Assembly (NCBI GenBank): GCA_902767045.1
Contig: CACXFT010000062.1
Coordinates: 1 to 41,629, forward strand
Reading direction: 5' to 3'
DNA length: 41,629 bases
DNA from: an uncultured Prevotellaceae bacterium
Lineage (GTDB): Bacteria; Bacteroidota; Bacteroidia; Bacteroidales; Bacteroidaceae
In this document: positions 16,276-23,037 of the stretch, in pieces
Position numbering within the stretch: position 1 is the first letter of the stretch
How the letters are laid out: each line of letters begins with the position of its first letter
Translations under genes and position numbers: made by a program
The notes under the pieces: generated by a model
Told to the model about the DNA's origin: nothing
Databases searched by the model: none
Seen by the model: only the letters and a program-made list of their open reading frames with translations

Positions 16276-17343
16276 TCACTTGGGTTGTATCTTTCCAACC
16301 ACCAGCTCGTAGGCTTTCTTGGGCTTGTAGTTCTTGTCGAAGAGCAACGGATATTTGTCGGAACCTAACCACGAATCGCGGTCGCTCAGGTTCCAGAAGG
16401 TTACGCAGTCAACCACATCGGCATGTTTCGAGAAAGCGCGGAACAAACGGGCATACTGCTGTTCCTGTTGTGCTACGAGCTCAGGACTCAGTTGTGCCGT
16501 TTCTCCATTGTTGTTGAGCTGTCCACCCATCTTGCTGTCTACCCGCACGTCGAGTTCGGTGATGTGTATGTGGTCTACCACTTTCCGGTAGAGCGCGATG
16601 GTGGAATCGACCTCAGCCTCCGATGGTCCGAACACGTTGTAGTGCCCTTGCATGCCTATGCCGTCGATGGGCACCCCATCGGCCTTCATTTCTTTCACCA
16701 TGTTGTAAATGCGCTGCCGTTTAAACTTGTCGCATTCGTTATAGTCGTTGTAGAAGAGCAGGGCGTTGGGGTCGGCTTTCCGGGCAGCGCGGAAGGCGCA
16801 GCGAATGAAGTCGTCGCCCGCAATCTGGTAGAGCCTCGACTGTCGGTAGGGACATTCGGCATGCGGGTCGTCGGTGATGGCTTCGTTCACCACATCCCAG
16901 CAATACACCACATCTTTATATCTGTTCACGATGGCCTCGATGTGGCGTTCAATTCTTTTCAGCAGCAGTTCTTTCGAAACCGTTTGTCCGGTGCTGTCGG
17001 TGAACATCCAGTTTCCAATCTGGTTGTGCCACACCAGGCAGTGTCCGCGTAGCTTGATGCCGTTCTGTCGGCAGAAGTTGGCCACGCGGTCGGCTCCGTT
17101 CCAGTTGAACTGTCCCTCCGCCGGTTCGGTGGGTTGCGGTTTCATGTCGTTTTCGGCAGTCATGCTGTTGAACTGCTGCCTGATGAGTTCCATTTGTTCG
17201 GGCACGCTGATGTTCCGCTGGTTCACGGCCACTCCCATCAGAAACTGTTCTTGATAGGCTTCTTTCAGCGTGGGTAAAAATTGTTGTGCATGGCTCTGGA
17301 AGAGGGCCATACACAATATAAGTGTTGCAATAGTCTTTTTCAT
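16276..17343 (-). CDS. Endo-1,4-beta-xylanase, GH10
   Basis: Exported xylan-cleaving glycoside hydrolase. The 355-aa protein (start ATG at 17343; a TTG three codons upstream is ignored) has a signal peptide MKKTIATLILCMALFQSHAQ followed by a single GH10 TIM barrel: MTAENDMKPQ, GHCLVWHNQ, acid/base Glu154 in WDVVNEA, GMQGHYN and nucleophile Glu263 in ITELDVRVD. Length equals a minimal one-domain GH10 without carbohydrate-binding modules. It stands alone without SusC/SusD neighbours. A weak -7 box (17415-17408 on the minus strand) without a -33 box lies about 65 bp upstream, directly followed by the 22-bp palindromic array. Confidence 0.96.
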   Translation of the reverse strand: MKKTIATLILCMALFQSHAQQFLPTLKEAYQEQFLMGVAVNQRNISVPEQMELIRQQFNSMTAENDMKPQPTEPAEGQFNWNGADRVANFCRQNGIKLRGHCLVWHNQIGNWMFTDSTGQTVSKELLLKRIERHIEAIVNRYKDVVYCWDVVNEAITDDPHAECPYRQSRLYQIAGDDFIRCAFRAARKADPNALLFYNDYNECDKFKRQRIYNMVKEMKADGVPIDGIGMQGHYNVFGPSEAEVDSTIALYRKVVDHIHITELDVRVDSKMGGQLNNNGETAQLSPELVAQQEQQYARLFRAFSKHADVVDCVTFWNLSDRDSWLGSDKYPLLFDKNYKPKKAYELVVGKIQPK

Positions 17344-17407
17344 GATGGTCAAATCGAATTATTAGAACCTTCCATAAGTGGTTTTGTGAGTTTTTGAATA
17401 GGCAAGA

Positions 17408-17415
17408 CAAAAATA
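17408..17415 (-). promoter_or_regulatory. Possible -7 box for the xylanase gene
   Basis: TATTTTTG on the minus strand. No TTTG is found 19-20 bp upstream; the palindromic array begins exactly there (17438). This is what an activator-dependent promoter could look like, but the call is tentative. Confidence 0.35.
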
Positions 17416-17437
17416 GTGATTGGTGCTTGGTTATCCG

Positions 17438-17578
17438 GTGACCAGGCTGTGGTCATCCCATGACCAAGCAGTGGTCATCCCATGACCAAGCAGTGGTCAT
17501 CCCGTGACCAAGCAGTGGTCATCCCCTGACCAGCCCGTGGTCATCTGGTGACCACGGCTTGGTCATCGATGTGGTCAT
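17438..17578. repeat. Six 22-bp palindromic tandem repeats (TGACCA...TGGTCA)
   Basis: Units start at 17438, 17460, 17482, 17504, 17526 and 17548, each NTGACCAnnnnnTGGTCATnn; a partial unit (17570-17578) follows. Half-sites TGACCA and TGGTCA are invariant or nearly so while the five bases between vary (GGCTG, AGCAG, GCCCG, CGGCT). The spacing of two helical turns puts every site on the same DNA face. The array occupies most of the 276-bp gap between the xylanase start and the end of the paaK-ACT operon; the rest of the gap shows nothing recognisable. It is 22 bp, so it is not coding in register. Confidence 0.8.
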
Positions 17579-17619
17579 ATCCATACAGAATCTTGGAGCA
17601 CCCTATAAGTGAAGAAAAG

Positions 17620-18048
17620 TCAGGTGAGTGCGTTCAGGTCTTCTTCGCAGATATACTTCAGGTTGTTCAGCAGAATCACCTCACGCGCTTTGTCGGGGTT
17701 ATCGGTTCTGAAGATGAGTATGCCCTTGCCATTGAGCAGGAACGAATACATATAGGTGATGCCAATGCCAGCCTCGCTGAAAATGCTCACAGCGTCAGCG
17801 GCACATCCCGGTTCGTTGTCGAGCTGTATGGCAAACACGTCGCTCAGGGCCACTGCCACCCCGGCAGCTTTCAGTTCGTTGCAGGCCCGTGCGGGTTCGT
17901 TGCAGATGATGCGGTAGATACCATACTCAGCAGTGTCGGCAATGGTTGAGGCTATAATCTGAATTTTCGACTTTTTGAGCAGGTTGAGAACCTTGACGAG
18001 TGTTCCCGAGCGGTTCTCGATGAAGATGGATAGTTGGTTGATTCTCAT
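17620..18048 (-). CDS. Tandem ACT-domain protein
   Basis: A 142-aa protein from the ATG at 18048 (MRINQLSIFIENRSGTLVKVLNLL); the eight residues upstream in frame are ignored. Two ACT domains follow one another: residues ~1-68 (SIFIENRSGTLVKVL ... IYRIICNEPARACNEL) and ~69-140 (VFAIQLDNEPGCAADAVSIFSEAGIGITYMYS). ACT domains bind amino acids. This free-standing double-ACT type is commonly found beside phenylacetate-CoA ligase and indolepyruvate oxidoreductase genes. As the last gene of the paaK operon it is probably an allosteric sensor of aromatic or branched amino acids; that role is inference. Confidence 0.88.
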   Translation of the reverse strand: MRINQLSIFIENRSGTLVKVLNLLKKSKIQIIASTIADTAEYGIYRIICNEPARACNELKAAGVAVALSDVFAIQLDNEPGCAADAVSIFSEAGIGITYMYSFLLNGKGILIFRTDNPDKAREVILLNNLKYICEEDLNALT

Positions 18049-18063
18049 GATTGTATTTATTTT

Positions 18064-18090
18064 AGTTGACAAGTTGACAAGTTGACGAGT
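18064..18090. repeat. Three imperfect AGTTGACA direct repeats
   Basis: AGTTGACA-AGTTGACA-AGTTGACG-AGTTG in the 51-bp gap between the ACT gene and the upstream paaK copy. TTGACA-like units here look like a slipped repeat rather than a promoter, since Bacteroidota promoters do not use that box. Confidence 0.5.
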
Positions 18091-18099
18091 TGTTTCTTT

Positions 18100-19410
18100 T
18101 TAGAACATTTTGCGAAGGTCTTTCACTCTCACAGCCTTCTTCTCGTCGGATGTGGCAAGTGTTCCCTTCGGCACAAGCTTCACCTTGGGTGTGATGAGGA
18201 TTTCGTCTTTGAGCAGTCGGGTGATAGTTTTCTCAAGGGTTTGCAGTCGGGTGTAGTCATCAGTGAAGAGTTGGCTCAGTTCCACCTCAACGGTCATGGT
18301 GTCGTTGCCGTTTTTGGTTTCGAGCGTGATCAGGTAGTCGGTAGAGAGTTCCTTGAACTTGAGCAGTATCTTCTCAATTTGAATGGGGAAGATGTTCACG
18401 CCCTTCAGGATGATCATGTCGTCGGAGCGCCCTTGCAGTCGTGCCAGTCGGCGGTGGGTGCGCCCGCAGGGACATTCTCCCGGCAGAATCCTTGTCAGGT
18501 CGCGTGTGCGGTAGCGCAGCAGCGGCATGGCCTCTCGGTTGATGGTGGTGAGCACCAGTTCGCCGAGTTGTCCGTCGGGCACGGGCTCCAGAGTTACGGG
18601 GTCGATGATTTCCACAATGAAGTAGTCTTCCCAAATGTGCAGTCCGTTTTGTTCAGGACATTCAAAGGCCACGCCCGGTCCCATCATCTCCGATATGCCA
18701 TAGCTGTTGTATGCTTTCACCCCCAGGTTCTCTTCAATGCGTTTGCGCTGTTCTTCGCTGTGCGGTTCGGCACCAATGCACAGCACGCGCAGCTTGGTAT
18801 CGGTTCGCGGGTCAACACCCTCTTGTTTCATCACCTCATAGATGCGCGATGCATAGCTGGGAATGGCATGCAGCACCGTTGTGCCAAAGTCTTTGATGAA
18901 CTTGATCTGCCGCGTGGTGTTGCCAGCGGCGGCGGGAACGGTGAGCATGCCCACCTTCTCGGCTCCGTATTGGAATCCCAGTCCGGCGGTGAACATGCCA
19001 TAGCCGGCCGAGTTCTGGAACACATCCTCGGGGCGCGAGCCTACCATCCAAAGGCAGCGAGCCACAGCGTTGGCCCATTCGTCGAGGTCGCGCTGTGTGT
19101 GCAGCACCACGGTGGGGTTGCCGGTGGTTCCGCTCGAAGAGTGCAGGCGGGTGCATTCCTTGAGAGGCACACACGAAAGGCCGAAGGGATAGTTGTCGCG
19201 CAGGTCTTCCTTTGAAGTGAAGGGCAGTTTCTTCACGTCGTCGAGCGAGCGTATGTCGTCGGGCGTGATGCCCAGTTCCTTGAAGCGTTTGCGATAGAAC
19301 GCATTGTTCATGCAGTGTTCAACGGTTTTCTTGAGCCGTTGCAGTTGAAGCTGTTCCAGCTGCTGCCGGTTCATGGTTTCCAGTTCAGGATTAAAGTAGT
19401 TTGTTTGCAT
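18100..19410 (-). CDS. paaK: Phenylacetate-CoA ligase, copy 2
   Basis: AMP-forming ligase that activates phenylacetate or related aryl acids to the CoA thioester (acid + ATP + CoA to acyl-CoA + AMP + PPi). The 436-aa protein has the PaaK start pattern (FYRKRFKELGITPDDIRSLDDVKKLPFTSKEDLRDNYPFG), the AMP-binding P-loop-like motif SSSGTTGNPT, the A5-type motif YNSYGISEM and the C-terminal hinge GRSDDMIILKGVNIFP. Full length. It lies 11 bp behind the first copy and shares the same architecture but clear sequence divergence, so the two probably differ in substrate. Confidence 0.92.
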   Translation of the reverse strand: MQTNYFNPELETMNRQQLEQLQLQRLKKTVEHCMNNAFYRKRFKELGITPDDIRSLDDVKKLPFTSKEDLRDNYPFGLSCVPLKECTRLHSSSGTTGNPTVVLHTQRDLDEWANAVARCLWMVGSRPEDVFQNSAGYGMFTAGLGFQYGAEKVGMLTVPAAAGNTTRQIKFIKDFGTTVLHAIPSYASRIYEVMKQEGVDPRTDTKLRVLCIGAEPHSEEQRKRIEENLGVKAYNSYGISEMMGPGVAFECPEQNGLHIWEDYFIVEIIDPVTLEPVPDGQLGELVLTTINREAMPLLRYRTRDLTRILPGECPCGRTHRRLARLQGRSDDMIILKGVNIFPIQIEKILLKFKELSTDYLITLETKNGNDTMTVEVELSQLFTDDYTRLQTLEKTITRLLKDEILITPKVKLVPKGTLATSDEKKAVRVKDLRKMF

Positions 19411-19421
19411 ATTTCTTTTCG

Positions 19422-20729
19422 TTATAACTTTCTTTTATCAATAACGTGTGCGCTCTTGCCCTGGCTCCGCTCAATGGTGTTGGGAGCTTTCAGCTGCACC
19501 TTGGCAGCAATGCTGAGCACACTCTTCAGCTTCCCGGCCAGTCGTTTCTCTAAGTCGGCAATGGCGGCGGGCGTGTCGAAGTGCTCGGTGAAGTATTCCT
19601 GTCGGAGTTCCACCTGCACCTGCAGCGTGTCGAGGTTGTTCACACGGTCTATGATGAGCATGTATCGTGGTGCAAACTCCTTCATGCTGAGCACCACGCT
19701 CTCCACCTGCGATGGGAATACGTTGATGCCGCGGATGATGAGCATGTCGTCGGAGCGTCCGGCAATGGGAGTCATGCGCACGCTGGTGCGGCCGCATTCG
19801 CATTGTCCGGTCATGAGCGACGAGAGGTCGCGAGTGCGGTAGCGCAGCAGGGGCATACCCTCTTTGGTGAGGGTGGTGAAAACCAGTTCGCCCACCTGTC
19901 CGTGTGGTAATGGCTCCAGTGTGGTAGGGTTGATGATTTCGGGGTAGAAGTGGTCTTCGTTGATGTGCGACCCGCATTGTTGCTGGCACTCGTAACTCAC
20001 GCTCGGTCCCATAATTTCGCTCAGTCCATACAGGTTGTAGCCCTTCAGTCCTAAGCGTTCCTGAATTTCCTTGCGCATGTCTTCGGTCCAGGGTTCAGCC
20101 CCGAATGCCCCCACCCGCAGTTTAATCTGGTCGCGTGTGATGCCCATCTTATCCATGGTTTCGGCAAGGTAGAGTGCATACGAGGGTGTGCATGCAATGC
20201 CCGTGATGCCCAGGTCGCGAATCAGCTTCAGGTGTTTCTCGGTGTTGCCCGTCGATGCCGGCACCACTGCAGCTCCAAGCGTTTCCACCCCGTTGTGAGC
20301 TCCCAGTCCGCCGGTGAACAGTCCGTAGCCATAGCTCACCGAGAAGATGTCATTTCGCGTTACCCCGTAGGCAGTGAGACATCGGGCCATGCACTCGCTC
20401 CACACGCCAATGTCTTTGCGGGTGTAACCCACGATGGTGGGATTGCCCGTGGTTCCCGAAGAGGCATGAATGCGAATAATCTCGCTCTGCGGAGCCGCCT
20501 GCAGTCCGAATGGATAGTTGTCGCGCAAGTCCTTTTTCGTGGTGAAGGGCAGTTTGGTGATGTCCTCGATGGTTTGAATGTCGTCGGGGCGGATGTCTAA
20601 CTCTTGCAGTTTGTTGCGATAGAAGGGCACGTTGTGGTAAACATACTCCACAATCTTGTGGAGTCGTTTTCCTTGCAGGGCGCTCATTTCGTCGCGGCTC
20701 ATGCACTCTTTGTTCGGGTTCCAGATCAT
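19422..20729 (-). CDS. paaK: Phenylacetate-CoA ligase, copy 1
   Basis: A 435-aa AMP-forming aryl-acid CoA ligase, first gene of the minus operon paaK-paaK-ACT. Key segments: FYRNKLQELDIRPDDIQTIED, KLPFTTKKDLRDNYPFG, nucleotide-binding ASSGTTGNPT, YNLYGLSEIMGPSVSYEC, and the hinge GRSDDMLIIRGINVFPSQVE. In amino-acid fermenters PaaK works with 2-oxoacid:ferredoxin oxidoreductases; none is encoded in this window. A consensus promoter lies 34 bp upstream of the start. Confidence 0.93.
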   Translation of the reverse strand: MIWNPNKECMSRDEMSALQGKRLHKIVEYVYHNVPFYRNKLQELDIRPDDIQTIEDITKLPFTTKKDLRDNYPFGLQAAPQSEIIRIHASSGTTGNPTIVGYTRKDIGVWSECMARCLTAYGVTRNDIFSVSYGYGLFTGGLGAHNGVETLGAAVVPASTGNTEKHLKLIRDLGITGIACTPSYALYLAETMDKMGITRDQIKLRVGAFGAEPWTEDMRKEIQERLGLKGYNLYGLSEIMGPSVSYECQQQCGSHINEDHFYPEIINPTTLEPLPHGQVGELVFTTLTKEGMPLLRYRTRDLSSLMTGQCECGRTSVRMTPIAGRSDDMLIIRGINVFPSQVESVVLSMKEFAPRYMLIIDRVNNLDTLQVQVELRQEYFTEHFDTPAAIADLEKRLAGKLKSVLSIAAKVQLKAPNTIERSQGKSAHVIDKRKL

Positions 20730-20762
20730 GATAGTTTCGTGTTTAGTTGTTTAAGTTTCGGG

Positions 20763-20794
20763 CAAAAATACAAAAAAATAGTTTCCACGCCAAA
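20763..20794 (-). promoter_or_regulatory. Promoter of the paaK-paaK-ACT operon
   Basis: On the minus strand TTTG (20794-20791), a 20-bp spacer, then TATTTTTG (20770-20763). Exact consensus at both boxes. Confidence 0.65.
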
Positions 20795-20810
20795 AAAGTT
20801 ATTCAAAGAA

Positions 20811-20842
20811 TTTGGCAGGATGGCGAAAAAGGAGTACTTTTA
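20811..20842 (+). promoter_or_regulatory. Promoter of the acyl-CoA synthetase gene
   Basis: TTTG at 20811-20814, a 20-bp spacer and TACTTTTA at 20835-20842 (one mismatch to TAnnTTTG). It is back to back with the paaK operon promoter, so both could answer to one regulator binding between them. Confidence 0.5.
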
Positions 20843-20874
20843 CATGTTCATACACAAACTATACATCAACAATT

Positions 20875-23004
20875 ATGATTAACGAAGCATTGCTCAAGCC
20901 GGGGAGCATCGTGGTTATTGGCGGTTCCAATAACATTCACAAGCCCGGTGGTGCCGTGGTGCGCAATATTCTCAGTGGCGGATACGAAGGTGTTCTTCGC
21001 ATTGTCAATCCCAAGGAAGACGAGGTGCAGGGTGTGAAGGTGTTCCACGATGTGAAGGAACTTCCGCCCACCGACCTTGCCATCTTGGTGGTGGCAGCTA
21101 AATATTGTCCTGATTATGTGGAGTTTCTGGCGCGTGAGAAGCAGGTTCGCGCTTTTATTGTTATTTCGGCCGGCTTTGGCGAAGAAACTCCGGCGGGTGC
21201 TTTGCTTGAGCAGCAGCTGTTAGACAGCTGCGAGCGCTATGGCTGTGCACTCATCGGTCCCAACTGCATAGGCCTGCTCAACAGCTGGCACCACTCGGTG
21301 TTCACCAAGCCCATTCCACGGCTCAGTGCTTCGGGGGTAGATTTCATCTCAGGTTCGGGGGCTACAGCAGTGTTCATTTTGGAGAGCGCCGTGAGCAAAG
21401 GTTTGTCGTTCAACTCGGTGTGGTCGATAGGCAACGGTAAGCAGATTGGTATTGAAACCGTGCTTGAATATATGGATGAACATTTCGACCCCGAGCACGA
21501 CCCGCGCGTGAAACTATTATATATAGAGAACATTGCCGACCCCGATAAGCTGCTCTACCATGCTTCGTCGCTGATAAGAAAGGGGTGCCGCATTGCTGCC
21601 ATCAAGGCGGGTAGCAGTGAGAGCGGCAGTCGTGCAGCGGCCAGTCATACAGGTGCCATGGCCAGCAGCGATTCGGCAGTAGAGGCGCTGTTCCGCAAGG
21701 CAGGTATTGTTCGTTGTTTCTCGCGCGAGCAGCTCACCACCGTGGGGTGTGTGTTCAAATGCTTGGAGTCGGCCTCCGCACCCTTCGTATCCTCCGCACC
21801 CTTCGTATCCTCCGCACCCTTCGTACCCTCCGCACCCCGCAACTTCGCCATAGTCACCCATGCGGGCGGACCGGGCGTGATGCTCACCGATGCCCTTTCG
21901 AAGGGAGGGATGAATGTGCCGCCGCTGAATCCGTCAGTTGCTGCCGAGCTGAAAGAAAAGCTGTTGCCGGGGTCGTCGGTAGCAAATCCCATTGACATCC
22001 TTGCCACGGGAGGTCCCGAACAGTTGGCAACGGCCATCGACTACTGTGAACAACATTTCGACGAGGTAGATGCCATCATGGTTATCTTTGGCACACCGGG
22101 CTTGGTGGAACTCTATTCCACCTACGATTTGCTGGATAAGAAAATCCGGGAGTGCCGCAAGCCCATCTTCCCGATACTGCCCAGTGTGAACACGGCTGGT
22201 CCGGAGGTGCACGAGTTTTTGCGCAAGGGGCATGTGAATTTCTCCGACGAGGTGACGCTTGCCACCTCCTTGGCTCAGATTACCAAGACTCCTGCCCCTG
22301 CCGATCAGCAGATAGAGATTCATGGGGTTGACGTGCCGGCCATACGCCGCATCATCGACGGGTTGGAACCGGGCTCGTCGTTCTTGCCCCCTGCCACTGT
22401 TCATCAGTTGTTGCAATGTGCCGGCATTCCCACTGCCCCCGAGTTTGTGAGCGACCGGTTTGAGGAAGTGGAAGCCTTTGCCCGGCAGTGTGGCTATCCG
22501 GTAGTGGCCAAGGTGGTGGGCGTGGTGCACAAGAGCGATGTGGGCGGTGTGGCACTGAACATTCGCAACTGCGAGGTGCTCAAGGCTGAGTTCACGCGTC
22601 TCATGCAGTTGCCCGGTGCCACGGCGGTGATGGTGCAGAAGATGCTGAAGGGCACCGAGTTGTTTGTGGGAGCCAAATACGAACCCCGCTTCGGCCATGT
22701 GGTGCTGTGCGGACTTGGCGGAATCTTTGTTGAGGTGCTCAAAGACGTGAGCAGCGGTTTGGCTCCCTTGAGTTACGAAGAAGCTTATAGCATGATACAT
22801 TCGCTGCGTGGCTATAAGATTTTGCAAGGCACCCGTGGCATGAGCGGAATCAACGAACGCCGCTATGCCGAAATCATTGTTCGGCTGTCGACGCTCCTGC
22901 GCTTTGCCACAGAGATTAAGGAAATGGACATCAACCCGCTTCTTGCCGACGAGAAAGAAGTGGTGGCAGTGGATGCCAGAATCAGAGTAGAGATTGAACA
23001 GTGA
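20875..23004 (+). CDS. ADP-forming acyl-CoA synthetase (acetate--CoA ligase family)
   Basis: Converts an acyl-CoA + ADP + Pi to the free acid + CoA + ATP (reversible), a substrate-level phosphorylation step in amino-acid or sugar fermentation. The 709-aa protein (start ATG at 20875; upstream frame ignored) fuses both subunits: an N-terminal CoA-binding Rossmann domain (VVIGGSNNIHKPGGAVVRNIL), succinyl-CoA-ligase-like domains with the phospho-acceptor His258 in ASHTGA, a hinge, FAIVTHAGGPGVML, and a C-terminal ATP-grasp (GYPVVAKVVGVVHKSDVGGVALNI ... ELFVGAKYEPRFGHVVLCGLGG). The hinge (residues ~301-321) is a tandem SAPFVS repeat. Divergent from the paaK operon. Confidence 0.92.
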   Translation: MINEALLKPGSIVVIGGSNNIHKPGGAVVRNILSGGYEGVLRIVNPKEDEVQGVKVFHDVKELPPTDLAILVVAAKYCPDYVEFLAREKQVRAFIVISAGFGEETPAGALLEQQLLDSCERYGCALIGPNCIGLLNSWHHSVFTKPIPRLSASGVDFISGSGATAVFILESAVSKGLSFNSVWSIGNGKQIGIETVLEYMDEHFDPEHDPRVKLLYIENIADPDKLLYHASSLIRKGCRIAAIKAGSSESGSRAAASHTGAMASSDSAVEALFRKAGIVRCFSREQLTTVGCVFKCLESASAPFVSSAPFVSSAPFVPSAPRNFAIVTHAGGPGVMLTDALSKGGMNVPPLNPSVAAELKEKLLPGSSVANPIDILATGGPEQLATAIDYCEQHFDEVDAIMVIFGTPGLVELYSTYDLLDKKIRECRKPIFPILPSVNTAGPEVHEFLRKGHVNFSDEVTLATSLAQITKTPAPADQQIEIHGVDVPAIRRIIDGLEPGSSFLPPATVHQLLQCAGIPTAPEFVSDRFEEVEAFARQCGYPVVAKVVGVVHKSDVGGVALNIRNCEVLKAEFTRLMQLPGATAVMVQKMLKGTELFVGAKYEPRFGHVVLCGLGGIFVEVLKDVSSGLAPLSYEEAYSMIHSLRGYKILQGTRGMSGINERRYAEIIVRLSTLLRFATEIKEMDINPLLADEKEVVAVDARIRVEIEQ
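21775..21838 (+). repeat. 18-bp in-frame minisatellite inside the acyl-CoA synthetase gene
   Basis: Three and a half copies of TCCGCACCCTTCGTATCC, coding SAPFVS-SAPFVS-SAPFVP-SAP, in the linker between the catalytic-His region and the THAGGPG region. The period is a multiple of three, so copy-number change would keep the frame. Confidence 0.8.
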
Positions 23005-23037
23005 ACAGTGAACTTTTCACTGTTCACTGTTCAATCT
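22991..23037. terminator. Shared convergent terminator, perfect 22-bp stem
   Basis: AGATTGAACAGTGAACAGTGAA (22991-23012) pairs perfectly with 23016-23037 around a CTT loop. The hairpin includes the last codons and stop of the acyl-CoA synthetase gene and the stop of tex, so both transcripts end within it. Confidence 0.75.

Noticed and set aside
17438-17578. CRISPR array
   Set aside because: Units are contiguous 22-bp palindromes without unique spacers of constant length, and no cas gene is present.
18064-18090. TTGACA as a sigma-70 -35 box
   Set aside because: Promoters throughout this window use the TTTG/TAnnTTTG pair; the repeats look like slippage and no matching downstream box is seen.
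18082-19215. 377-codon open frame on the plus strand
   Set aside because: Antisense to paaK copy 2; no start context or motif.
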